From: Verrucomicrobiia bacterium
GTDB lineage: Bacteria > Verrucomicrobiota > Verrucomicrobiia > Palsa-1439
NCBI GenBank assembly: GCA_035577545.1
Contig: DATLVI010000031.1
Location: 124,001 to 188,000, forward strand
Direction of reading: 5' to 3'
Length of the DNA stretch: 64,000 nt
The first letter of the stretch is position 1, and every line of letters begins with the position of its first letter. Shown one piece after another: positions 26,981 through 34,578 of this stretch. Made by a program: the position numbers and the translations under genes. The notes beneath the pieces were generated by a model. The model ran no database searches. It was not told the origin of the DNA and was given only the letters and a program-made list of their open reading frames with translations.

Positions 26981-27419
26981 CATTCTCCTGGTGGAGGACA
27001 ACCCGGCGGACGTGGAGATCACGATGGAAGCCTTTCGGCGCAGCCATAAGGGCAATCGCGTCTCTGTCTGTCGGGATGGCGAGGAAGCGCTGGACTTTCT
27101 CTTTCAGCGCGGACAGTATTCCAAAGCCGGTACGGCGCAACGTCCCGACCTGATTTTACTCGACCTGAACCTACCCAGGAAAAACGGGGTGGAGGTGCTC
27201 GAGCAGGTCAAGACGGATCCGCGGATGAAAGAGATCCCCGTGGTGGTGCTCACAACTTCTGACCGCGAGGAAGACGTCTCCCGCTGCTACAGGGTCGGCG
27301 CGAACAGTTATCTCACCAAGCCCGTGCAGTTCGACGACTGCCTGAAGTTAGTCGAGGAGATCCAACAGTATTGGCTGCAAGTTTCCAAGCTTCCGCCGAA
27401 GAACAAGACGGTCCCATGA
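26949..27419 (+). CDS. Rcp1-like single-domain response regulator
   Basis: A 156-residue receiver domain with the acidic pocket VEDNPADVEITMEAF, the phosphoacceptor Asp72 in LILLDLNLPRKNG, VVLTTSDREED and the conserved Lys in YLTKPVQFDD. Its extended loops resemble the Rcp1 class that is phosphorylated by phytochrome-type kinases. It has no output domain and so should act as a relay. It overlaps the kinase gene at its start and the regulator-phosphatase gene at its end (ATGA at 27416-27419), indicating a coupled three-gene operon. Confidence 0.92.
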   Translation: MDAPNSHPPFDILLVEDNPADVEITMEAFRRSHKGNRVSVCRDGEEALDFLFQRGQYSKAGTAQRPDLILLDLNLPRKNGVEVLEQVKTDPRMKEIPVVVLTTSDREEDVSRCYRVGANSYLTKPVQFDDCLKLVEEIQQYWLQVSKLPPKNKTVP

Positions 27420-28654
27420 GCGCCGCACCCGTACCCCTGCTGGTTGTCGAAGACAGCCCCATGTACGCGGAGATCCTGCAACGGTTGCTCCCGACCCTGG
27501 GCGCTGACCTGCAGTTTGCGTCGAAATGGGTGGATACGGCCGAGAAGGCCGTGGTGGAAATCTCCCAGGGGAACTACACCCTCGTGCTTCTCGACTACAA
27601 ACTGCCGGGCGCCGACGGCCTGAGCGTGCTTGCCCACATTCGCAGTCTGCCGCTGGCGCGCCAGCCGGCGGTGATCATGCTCACCGGCATGGGCAACGAG
27701 GCGGTCGCCGTCGAGGCAATGAAGAGCGGGGCAAAAGATTACCTCCCGAAGGATTCCCTGGACGTACCCTCGTTGTTGCGCGCGATTACCAGCGCGCTCG
27801 AACGCAAGCGGCTGGAGGAGCAGGTCGCCCGTTACACGAACGAATTGCGCGAAAAGAATGCGCAGATGGAAACCGACCTCAACATGGCGCGCGAAATCCA
27901 GCAGGCGTTTCTCCCGCAACACTATCCGACGTTTCCGCACGACGCCATTGCGACGGAAAGCGCGCTGCAGTTCCATCACCGCTATCACCCGACGAGCGCG
28001 GTGGGCGGGGATTTTTTCGACGTGCTCCCGATTTCCGACACGGAAGCCGGCGTGCTTATCTGCGACGTCATGGGCCACGGCGTTCGCGCCGCGCTGGTGA
28101 CCGCGATGGTGCGCGCTCTGGCCGAAGAATTACTGCCGGCGGCGGCGGAACCCGACAAGTTCCTAACAGAGATCAATCTCCGCCTGCTTGCGATTCTGAC
28201 CCAAACGCGCAGTCCGATGTTTGCGTCGGCATTCTATCTTGTGATTGATCTCGCGCGCGGTGAACTGCGTTACTCAAACGCCGGACATCCCAGCCCCTTT
28301 TTGGTGCGGCGCAAGGCAGGGATGGTCGAGCCGCTGCGGTTCCCAAAGAGCCGGCCCGGCCCGGCGCTCGGGGTGTTTGAGGAATCGGAGTACCCGCTTT
28401 GTCGGAGCACGATCTCGCGACATGACCTGATCGTACTTTACACGGATGGCTTGTATGAAGTGGAAGGTACCTCTGGCGAAGAGTATGGCCCGGATCGATT
28501 GCTGGCGGCGGTACGCCAGCGGGCCAATTTGCCTGTTGGTCAGCTATTCGACGAGTTGCTGGCGGATATCCAACAGTACGCCGGCAAACAAGGCTTTGTG
28601 GACGATGTCTGCATCGTCGGCGCGGAGGTCGTGCGTGTGCGCCCGACTGAATGA
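27416..28654 (+). CDS. Response regulator with PP2C (RsbU/SpoIIE-type) phosphatase output
   Basis: A 412-residue protein: receiver domain (acidic pocket VVEDSPMYAEI, Asp60 in LVLLDYKLPGADG, Lys in AKDYLPKDSL), a coiled-coil linker ending NMAREIQQAFLPQ, and a PP2C-type serine phosphatase domain from about residue 175. Metal-binding aspartates are in VGGDFFDVLPIS, ICDVMGHGVRAAL, YTDGLYEVEG and FVDDVCIVG. Such proteins dephosphorylate anti-anti-sigma proteins (STAS domain) in partner-switching; no STAS or RsbW-like gene lies in this window. It is the third gene of the kinase operon. Confidence 0.93.
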   Translation: MSAAPVPLLVVEDSPMYAEILQRLLPTLGADLQFASKWVDTAEKAVVEISQGNYTLVLLDYKLPGADGLSVLAHIRSLPLARQPAVIMLTGMGNEAVAVEAMKSGAKDYLPKDSLDVPSLLRAITSALERKRLEEQVARYTNELREKNAQMETDLNMAREIQQAFLPQHYPTFPHDAIATESALQFHHRYHPTSAVGGDFFDVLPISDTEAGVLICDVMGHGVRAALVTAMVRALAEELLPAAAEPDKFLTEINLRLLAILTQTRSPMFASAFYLVIDLARGELRYSNAGHPSPFLVRRKAGMVEPLRFPKSRPGPALGVFEESEYPLCRSTISRHDLIVLYTDGLYEVEGTSGEEYGPDRLLAAVRQRANLPVGQLFDELLADIQQYAGKQGFVDDVCIVGAEVVRVRPTE

Positions 28655-28701
28655 GGCCCGATCCACCGATCCGGCGCAGTGGGCCGTGAGATTTTCTTCG
28701 T

Positions 28702-30120
28702 TCAGTTCGTTTCCGCGACTCCGTTCGATTTCGGTCCCGACACGGTGATGGAAAGGGTGGATGGATCGACAAGCCTGACTTCGAGTTGGAATCCCAAACG
28801 TTCGGTGAATGCCTTTACCAGCGACAGTCCCAACCCACTGTGCTCCGGATCGGAGCGCGCGCCATCTTTGCGCCAGAATCGCTCGGAGAAATGTGACACA
28901 TCGTCCGAGGTAAGATCGCGGCAGCTATTGCTCATTTGCAGCGTGAATTGAGTCGTCCTCACATCCGCCTCGACGCGCACGGTCCCTCCATGGGGAGTGT
29001 ATTCCACAGCATTGTCCATGAGGTTGGTGAGGATGGAGCGCAATAACACAGGGTCGGTCTCGACTTCGGCTTCGTCCGCTACGGTGCGAGTGACTTTCAA
29101 TTGCTTACCGGCCGCCCTTTCGGCGAAGGGCCGCCAGACATTCTCAATCAACGGCGTGAGATGGACACGCTCTGTCAGCACGGGCAGTTGGGCACGCTCA
29201 TTTCGCAGCAGAGCCAGAAGCCGGGTGACGACGCCCTCCATCTGCACAGCGATCGCCAGAGCCTCGCGGTCGGTGGCCGCCTCACGGGTTTCCGGCCATT
29301 TCAGCGCGACTTCGGCCAGGGTGCGCAATTCCGCGATGGGGGTGCGCAGTTCATGCGCCAGGTCCGCGCTGAACCGGCGTTCCCGTTCGAAGGACTGTTG
29401 CAGCCGCGCGAGCAGGTCGTTCAACCGGGTGCTTATGGGCGTCAACTCGCCCGGTAGCGAGGCGGTGGGAAAGCGCGTGGCCAGCGAATCAGCGTTGATG
29501 CGCGTGGCCCGGTCGGCGAGGGCGTCCAGCGGCGCCAACTCGCGGCGCAAGAGGCGTGGAACCACCACGAAAGTGATCACCAGCAACCCCGCGCCGCAAC
29601 CGAGCAGGGCGAACGCGAGCGTCATAAGAGTTTCGTTCAATTCACCGCGATCGGAGGCCACTACGAGAATGACCTCGTTTGACGCGGACGTCGGGTGTTC
29701 CTCCTGGGAAGTTTGTGGGGTGAATTTGATCCCAATGGCGCGACCGGCAGCCCCGGAGGGCAAAGTTAAGTCCCAGAACTTTGGCCTGTCGAGCGTGCCA
29801 AGGCGGGACGGCAAGCGAGAGACAGGGGCCGACGCCGAGCGTTTTAGGGTTGTGCCATCCGAACGCCACATCTGGAAAAAGCCGGCGGTATCTTCCTCGT
29901 CAGATTCACGCATGATCGAATCGTTGACCTCCACATCAACCCGCCCACCACTCTGCCTGGTGGCTGTCATGATAGCCAGCGCCCTGGTACGGAGGGCGGT
30001 GTCAAATTCCTCGAGTAATGCGGCACGAGTGGAGAGCAAGACGGCAATTCCCCCGAAGACGAGCGGCAGGCTGAACGCCACCAACAGTTTCCAGGTGAGT
30101 TGTCGGCGGATCGTCCTCAT
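28702..30120 (-). CDS. OmpR-system sensor histidine kinase
   Basis: A 472-residue kinase with two membrane helices (LLVAFSLPLVFGGIAVLLST at the N-terminus and LMTLAFALLGCGAGLLVITFV about 165-185) around a periplasmic sensor. A HAMP domain (LAPLDALADRATRINADSL) follows, then the H box FSADLAHELRTPIAELRTL with His256. The ATP-binding region includes NLMDNAVEYTPHGG, SERFWRKDGA and GLGLSLVKAFTERLG. It is the QseC/TctE-type architecture. Its ATG overlaps the stop of the response regulator gene (30117-30120). Convergent with the PP2C-regulator gene, no terminator visible. Confidence 0.93.
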   Translation of the reverse strand: MRTIRRQLTWKLLVAFSLPLVFGGIAVLLSTRAALLEEFDTALRTRALAIMTATRQSGGRVDVEVNDSIMRESDEEDTAGFFQMWRSDGTTLKRSASAPVSRLPSRLGTLDRPKFWDLTLPSGAAGRAIGIKFTPQTSQEEHPTSASNEVILVVASDRGELNETLMTLAFALLGCGAGLLVITFVVVPRLLRRELAPLDALADRATRINADSLATRFPTASLPGELTPISTRLNDLLARLQQSFERERRFSADLAHELRTPIAELRTLAEVALKWPETREAATDREALAIAVQMEGVVTRLLALLRNERAQLPVLTERVHLTPLIENVWRPFAERAAGKQLKVTRTVADEAEVETDPVLLRSILTNLMDNAVEYTPHGGTVRVEADVRTTQFTLQMSNSCRDLTSDDVSHFSERFWRKDGARSDPEHSGLGLSLVKAFTERLGFQLEVRLVDPSTLSITVSGPKSNGVAETN

Positions 30121-30794
30121 TCCGATTCAACCTTCAGTACATACCCCAATCCGTGTCGCGTGTGAATGAGCGGGGCCGGGTTGGGCGCACTGATCTTCTT
30201 TCGCAGTGAGCAGACGGCAGACTCGACCACGTTGCTCATCGGATCCACGCTGTCGTCGTAGAGATGCGCTTCGATTTCGCCACGCGTGACCACTTCACCG
30301 GATCGGCGGGCGAGATATTCCAGCAACAGATACTCCCGGGGTTTCAACCGCACCAGATTGCCGGCGCGGAAGACCTCTTTGGCCGACGTGTCGATTTCGA
30401 GGTCGGCGATGACGAGCCGGGTTTGCTTGCTGCCATAGGCGCGGCGGCAGAGGGCCTCCACGCGGGCGAGCAATTCCTCCAGCGCGAACGGCTTGACAAG
30501 GTAATCGTCGGCCCCCAGTTGGAGCCCCTGCACGCGGTCTTCCACGGTGTCCCGCGCCGTGAGGAGGAGGACATGGGTGCCCTTGCCCTTTTGCCGAAGC
30601 TGTCGCAGCAGCGAGAGACCGTCGAGTTTCGGAAGCATGATATCGAGCACGATCACGTCGTAGTCGTTGGCTTCTGCCTGCCAGAGTCCCTCTTCCCCAT
30701 TGTCAGTGACGTCGAGGGCGTAGCCGGCCTTGCGTAGGGCCCGGCCCACCGACATTTGAAGACGCGCGGAATCTTCAACGAGAAGAACCTTCAT
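30117..30794 (-). CDS. OmpR/PhoB-family response regulator
   Basis: A 225-residue regulator: receiver domain (MKVLLVEDSARLQ, phosphoacceptor Asp51 in YDVIVLDIMLPKLDG, LTARDTVEDRV, DYLVKPFALEELLAR) plus a winged-helix DNA-binding domain (LKPREYLLLEYLARRSGEVV, VVESAVCSLRKKI, IHTRHGLGYVL). It is the partner of the kinase encoded just downstream. A hairpin terminator separates it from the PepSY-like gene upstream in the same direction; comparable systems elsewhere control neighbouring PepSY proteins, which makes that gene a plausible target (inference). Confidence 0.94.
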   Translation of the reverse strand: MKVLLVEDSARLQMSVGRALRKAGYALDVTDNGEEGLWQAEANDYDVIVLDIMLPKLDGLSLLRQLRQKGKGTHVLLLTARDTVEDRVQGLQLGADDYLVKPFALEELLARVEALCRRAYGSKQTRLVIADLEIDTSAKEVFRAGNLVRLKPREYLLLEYLARRSGEVVTRGEIEAHLYDDSVDPMSNVVESAVCSLRKKISAPNPAPLIHTRHGLGYVLKVESE

Positions 30795-30818
30795 AGTGGC
30801 ATGTTACCAAAAAGATGA

Positions 30819-30849
30819 GGTTCTGAGGCGCCCATCTCGCCTCAGAACC
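30819..30849 (-). terminator. Intrinsic terminator after the PepSY-like gene
   Basis: CGCCTCAGAACC and its complement GGTTCTGAGGCG form a perfect 12-base stem with a 7-base loop. Read on the minus strand it is followed by CTCATCTTTTTGG, a short T-tract. It ends the transcript of the gene at 30881-31405 and lies 24 bases before the response regulator start, so it should separate the two units. Confidence 0.7.
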
Positions 30850-30880
30850 CATCCGGAGTCCGCAGAGTTGTTCGGCGAGC

Positions 30881-31405
30881 TTAATCCTTGTCGCCGTCCC
30901 CGTGGCCTTTGTGCTCTTCCTTTTCCTCCCCATCTTGAATCGTCCCGTCGGCCGCGATGTCGGCTTCCTTCTTTTTGCCGTCGATTGTCACAGCGGCCTC
31001 GTAGGTTTTCTTGCCGCCGGCAGTCTCTTCGACGACTTCATCAACCGTGCCGGAGCCGGCCAGTTTTTTGATGGCGGACTGGACAGCGCTCGGCGTGTCT
31101 TTCAGTCCGACCGTCTTCTCGGTTCGCACCACTGTTCCATCAGCGGACACTTCGACGGCTTGTTTCGTGCCGCCGATATTGACCGACGCCTCATAGATGA
31201 CCTTGTTGTCTTCCGAGTCTTTCGTGATCTTCTCGATGGCATTGCTTCCCGCGAACTGCTTGATAGCCGCTTGCACTGGAGCCGGGGTGTCCGTAAGGAG
31301 CAATTGTTTCTCCGTCGTTCCTTTTTCTTCGGCAGATGCGCGGACGGCGAGTCCCGCGGCGAGGGTGAGGGCTGCGATTCCTGAAACAATGTGCCTGAGC
31401 TGCAT
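30881..31405 (-). CDS. Periplasmic protein with two PepSY-like repeats
   Basis: A 174-residue protein with a signal peptide (MQLRHIVSGIAALTLAAGLAVRASA). The mature chain contains two related units of about 65 residues: TPAPVQAAIKQFAGS...YEASVNIGGTKQAVEVSADGTV and TPSAVQSAIKKLAGS...YEAAVTIDGKKKEADIAADGTI. These match the helix-plus-three-strand pattern of PepSY-like putative periplasmic domains. The C-terminus is charged and ends in a His/Asp/Lys-rich tail (EEHKGHGDGDKD), which could bind metals. GGAGGT lies 9 bases upstream of ATG 31405. Located next to the OmpR-type two-component system, which may regulate it. Confidence 0.8.
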   Translation of the reverse strand: MQLRHIVSGIAALTLAAGLAVRASAEEKGTTEKQLLLTDTPAPVQAAIKQFAGSNAIEKITKDSEDNKVIYEASVNIGGTKQAVEVSADGTVVRTEKTVGLKDTPSAVQSAIKKLAGSGTVDEVVEETAGGKKTYEAAVTIDGKKKEADIAADGTIQDGEEKEEHKGHGDGDKD

Positions 31406-31537
31406 ACTTACATGACCTCCAGTTGGAATAGCTGAGTTTCGCGACCGAATTCCTCGGAACCGCGAGTCGGCACTCTGGCCAACCACGGTATCCTGCCACA
31501 AATGAGATTACCGGAATGTTACGGATGAAAAAGGCGG

Positions 31538-31993
31538 TTACTTCGAGGAAACACCCTTTGTCCTGCCTTGATTTATCATCTCCTGGCATTCCGCATAGAG
31601 CGCGTCGTAGACGACGAACTCACGCTGGAGGATTTCGTGATCGCTTAATCCCAGCGCGCTGAATCCATGGGCCACCCAGCGCAGCCCTTCGCCGGCGGGA
31701 TGCGGGTTTGACGGATGCGAATCCGCGGCGCGCACGATCTCCCCAAGCAACTGCAATGCAGGATCGTCCAGATTGTATTTTTTGAGAATCGAGTTGAAGG
31801 ACACGTCTTCGCCATGGTGACCGAGTTCAACGTTTGTCACGTCGTACGGAATCGCCCCGAGCCGCCCGGCTTCGTCCAGGACTTTATTGGCTGGCGTGAA
31901 GATGAATTCAGCCTGCGGATCGACGAATTTCTTGATGAGCCACGGACACGCCACACGGTCGACCTTCACTTTCTCACGGGTGATCCATTTCAT
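31538..31993 (-). CDS. ChrB C-terminal-like (chromate resistance) domain protein
   Basis: A 151-residue protein matching the domain called chromate resistance protein, C-terminal part of ChrB. The diagnostic N-terminus is MKWITREKVKVDRVACPWLIKKFVDPQ, followed by IFTPANKVLDEAGRLGAIPYDV and ELGHHGEDVSF. Stand-alone versions are widespread and not proven to act on chromate. Its start lies 20 bases inside the 3' end of the upstream YVTN gene, so the two are co-translated. No chrA transporter is nearby. Confidence 0.85.
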   Translation of the reverse strand: MKWITREKVKVDRVACPWLIKKFVDPQAEFIFTPANKVLDEAGRLGAIPYDVTNVELGHHGEDVSFNSILKKYNLDDPALQLLGEIVRAADSHPSNPHPAGEGLRWVAHGFSALGLSDHEILQREFVVYDALYAECQEMINQGRTKGVSSK

Positions 31994-32945
31994 AGACACG
32001 AACCTCCGCTGGTTGATTGCCGCGATGAGGCACGGCGAGATAGAGCCGATTCAGTTCGGGCACAAAGAGCGACGTGCGGGTGCCGGCGGCGGTCGGGATT
32101 TTCTCGATCAGCTTGTAGTCGCCAACCCCGATGTTGTCGATAAAACCTTCGCCGCAAGAAAGATAAATGCGCCGGCGGGCTGCATCGTAGAAGACGTCAT
32201 CAGTATCGCCCCCGATCGCCGGGGCGGCGATATCCTTGCCAGAATCGGAGTCGAGTATAACGAGAGCGGCTGGCCGGCGACAACCGACGAACAACCGACG
32301 ATTCGCCTCGTCCAGCGCCATGGGAAAATTGGCCGTAGCGCTCTTTAGCGGCCAGGTGGCGATAACGCCGCGTTTTTCCCGGTTAACAACCGCCACATGT
32401 TTCGCTGTGGGAACATTGACAAAAATTCGATTTCCTTTTTGCTCCAATTGAAACGACTCTGGGTGGCCGGCGAGCCTGATGTCGCCGATATGCTTCGCCG
32501 TCATGGTGTCGATGATTGCGAGTGCTCCGCTGCCGTAGCCAACGTACACGCATTTGGCCACAGAATCGTAGCGTGCGTTATCCGCGTCGTCGAGGTCGCG
32601 CAGAGTGGTAACGAGGTCGAACGATTTGGCGTCGTAAACCTTGACTACGCCGTCGCCGCCGCAGGCAACATAGATTTGATTTGCTTCCGGAACATAGGCG
32701 ACCCCCTGCGGCTCACGCAGTTCGCTGATAGTGCGGATGCGTTGGCCGGCGCGCAGATCAATCACTTCGAGCGAATTATTTCCCAGTGCGGCTATGAAAA
32801 GGCGCTGGCCGTTGATGTCGACGGCCATGTGGTCGATCCGTCCCTCGACTCCCTCGAGCGGTATTGTTTGGATGAGTCGGAGCGTGGCTCCGCGCGCAGT
32901 GATGCACGCGAGGAAAATGATCGCCAACATCAGGGAGTGCTTCAT
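31974..32945 (-). CDS. Secreted YVTN-type beta-propeller protein
   Basis: A 323-residue protein with a signal peptide (MKHSLMLAIIFLACITARG). Repeating blades are visible as GRIDHMAVDINGQRLFIAAL, YVPEANQIYVACGGDGVVKV, YDSVAKCVYVGYGSGALAI, FQLEQKGNRIFVNV, ALDEANRRLFVGCR and YDAARRRIYLSCG, i.e. six or seven blades of the YncE/YVTN family. Such proteins act as periplasmic binding or scaffold domains. The ATG at 32945 begins the signal peptide; the frame is open 24 bases further upstream. First gene of a two-gene unit with the ChrB-like gene; divergent from the NYN gene (33-base gap). Confidence 0.87.
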   Translation of the reverse strand: MKHSLMLAIIFLACITARGATLRLIQTIPLEGVEGRIDHMAVDINGQRLFIAALGNNSLEVIDLRAGQRIRTISELREPQGVAYVPEANQIYVACGGDGVVKVYDAKSFDLVTTLRDLDDADNARYDSVAKCVYVGYGSGALAIIDTMTAKHIGDIRLAGHPESFQLEQKGNRIFVNVPTAKHVAVVNREKRGVIATWPLKSATANFPMALDEANRRLFVGCRRPAALVILDSDSGKDIAAPAIGGDTDDVFYDAARRRIYLSCGEGFIDNIGVGDYKLIEKIPTAAGTRTSLFVPELNRLYLAVPHRGNQPAEVRVYEMDHP

Positions 32946-32978
32946 TTCTGTTACGCCGTAGGGTATCACCTACAGCAG

Positions 32979-33464
32979 ATGAGTCCAGATTGGATACTGG
33001 TGGACGGGTATAGCGTGCTGCACGCGTGGCCGAGGTTTGCTGCGCGGAAGGCGCGGCAGTTGTCGCTGCAGCAACGGCGGGAGGTGTTGGTGGGATTATT
33101 GCGGCAGTACGCGGACCACAGTCGGCGACGCGTGACGGTGGTGTTTGACGGTTATGCGGCGAAACACAAGCCCGAGGGGAAGGAACCGACGCACGGGGTG
33201 GAGGTTTTATTTTCCGAGCGCGGGAAGACCGCGGATGACGTGATTGAGCGATTGGTGGCGCAGGCAGGGTCGAAGGGCAGGATCGTGGTGGTGACTTCGG
33301 ACAATGCCGAGCGCCATACGGTGGAGGCCATGGGCGCGCACACGACGTCGGCGGAGATATTTGAGGCCGAGGTGGAGACGGCGCTGCGAGATCTGGCGGG
33401 GATGGTGCGGTTGCACACGCGGCGGCGGTCGATTGGGCCGACGCATGATGATTGGGAGCCCTAG
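32979..33464 (+). CDS. NYN-domain (YacP-like) putative ribonuclease
   Basis: A 161-residue protein starting MSPDWILVDGYSVLHAWPRF. Conserved acidic residues of the NYN/PIN-like nuclease fold are in WILVDGYSVLH, VTVVFDGYAAKH, SERGKTADDVIERLV and VVVTSDNAERHT. Members of the YacP/Rae1 family cleave mRNA on the ribosome or process rRNA; the exact role here is unknown. The true start is within a much longer open frame; the region before 32979 is antisense to the YVTN gene. Divergent from that gene. Confidence 0.87.
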   Translation: MSPDWILVDGYSVLHAWPRFAARKARQLSLQQRREVLVGLLRQYADHSRRRVTVVFDGYAAKHKPEGKEPTHGVEVLFSERGKTADDVIERLVAQAGSKGRIVVVTSDNAERHTVEAMGAHTTSAEIFEAEVETALRDLAGMVRLHTRRRSIGPTHDDWEP

Positions 33465-33486
33465 GCAACTCACACCGAAGGCGTGG

Positions 33487-33516
33487 TTGACACCGAAGCG
33501 GAAATTTGGCTAGGAT
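33487..33516 (+). promoter_or_regulatory. Predicted promoter for coiled-coil envelope gene
   Basis: TTGACA (33487-33492), an 18-base spacer and TAGGAT (33511-33516) precede the gene starting at 33564, giving a leader of roughly 40 bases with a GGAGGAAAG ribosome binding site at 33548-33556. Confidence 0.5.
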
Positions 33517-33563
33517 GTCCTGTACTTTTCTGGAGAACGGTCTGGACGGAGGAAAGCCGCGTT

Positions 33564-34337
33564 ATGAATAAACTTGGAAAAATCGCCCCCATTGTTGTCA
33601 TCATCGCCTGTCTCGGATCGGGCTTTTTCGCGTACGAGCTTCAGGTGATGAAGAAAGCCCACCTGGGCAAGATCGCGGAACTCAACGATTCGCTGACCAC
33701 CACGACCGCCAAGCTTACGAAAGCGGAGTCCACCCTCAAGCAGGCCCAAAATGATTTGACGCAAACCAAGGGCGATTTGGCGAAGGCAACCAATGATCTT
33801 CAGACCACGAAGGTGGCACTCGACCAGAAGACGCAGGAAGCCGACGGCCTGAAGACGCAAATGGCGGACAAGGACAAGGAATTGCAGCAGGCCAAGACTG
33901 ATCTCGGTGCATCGCAGGCAATGGTGACGAAGATTAAAGACGGGTTGAGCAAAGCGGGCATCACGGACATCGACAACCTCGACAAGCTCACCGACAAAAT
34001 CGTGTCCCTGGGGGACGAGAACAAGATTCTCGGTCAACAGCTTGTGACATTGCATGCGGACAATGTGCAGCTGAAGGAGAAGTTGGAATTCCTGACCACC
34101 ACGCCTGTCGGGCTGCGCGGCCACGTCACGGTGGTGCAGGAGAAATGGGGCTTCCTCGTGTTGGATGTCGGCCAGGCGCAGCGGGTCCAGCCGAACGCTG
34201 AATTCCTTGTCTACCGCGACACCAAGCTCATTGGCAAGGTGCAAGTGGTTTCCGTCGCGGCCAACAACTGCATCGGCCAGATTATGCCGGAATACATGCA
34301 CGGCACGCCCGTTGTGGGCGATCTCATTATCCACTAA
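33564..34337 (+). CDS. Membrane-anchored coiled-coil envelope protein
   Basis: A 257-residue protein. An N-terminal membrane helix (IAPIVVIIACLGSGFFAYEL) is followed by a heptad-rich coiled coil from about residue 30 to 120, with repeats such as TTTTAKLTKAESTLKQAQND and a Thr/Lys/Gln bias, a second helical region near 150-185, and a C-terminal beta domain (GLRGHVTVVQEKWGFLVLDV, LIGKVQVVSVAANNCIGQI, VVGDLII). The shape suits a periplasmic tether or scaffold. I associate this family with Verrucomicrobia but know no function. It precedes a tiny lipoprotein gene by 18 bases. Confidence 0.8.
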   Translation: MNKLGKIAPIVVIIACLGSGFFAYELQVMKKAHLGKIAELNDSLTTTTAKLTKAESTLKQAQNDLTQTKGDLAKATNDLQTTKVALDQKTQEADGLKTQMADKDKELQQAKTDLGASQAMVTKIKDGLSKAGITDIDNLDKLTDKIVSLGDENKILGQQLVTLHADNVQLKEKLEFLTTTPVGLRGHVTVVQEKWGFLVLDVGQAQRVQPNAEFLVYRDTKLIGKVQVVSVAANNCIGQIMPEYMHGTPVVGDLIIH

Positions 34338-34355
34338 CCGAGGCTGGCAATTTCG

Positions 34356-34544
34356 GTGAACGCAATCCGCATCGTTTTTCTCAGGGCACTCTTGGCGGGC
34401 GGCGTTGTGTTTCTGGGCGGATGCGCCACCACGCAACAGCAACAGGAAAACAACGTCAGTTCCATCCCCTGGAATCGCCCGCAGGACTGGGAAGGCACCG
34501 GCGCCATGGGTGGGTTCCGACCGCCGGGCACTCCCGGATATTGA
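34356..34544 (+). CDS. Small lipoprotein
   Basis: A 62-residue protein beginning at GTG. A signal peptide ends with the lipobox FLGGC (Cys about residue 23), so it should be lipidated after cleavage. The mature part is only about 40 residues: a Gln-rich start (TTQQQQENN), the motif SSIPWNRPQDWEGTGAMGG and a Pro/Gly tail. The PWNRPxxWEGxGxxGG element resembles very short lipoproteins I recall from this phylum (not verified). It follows the coiled-coil envelope gene and is probably co-transcribed. Confidence 0.75.
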   Translation: MNAIRIVFLRALLAGGVVFLGGCATTQQQQENNVSSIPWNRPQDWEGTGAMGGFRPPGTPGY

Positions 34545-34578
34545 ATCGTGCAGCCGGCAGCGCTTTTCTGCGTCGCAA

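Noticed and set aside
28655-28701. Terminator between the PP2C-regulator and kinase genes
   Set aside because: Only a weak GGCCC/GGGCC pairing with no T-tract; not enough to call.
32397-32978. N-terminal extension of the NYN protein by 194 codons
   Set aside because: The extension is antisense to the YVTN gene, which has a clear signal peptide and repeats; the NYN fold begins at 32979.
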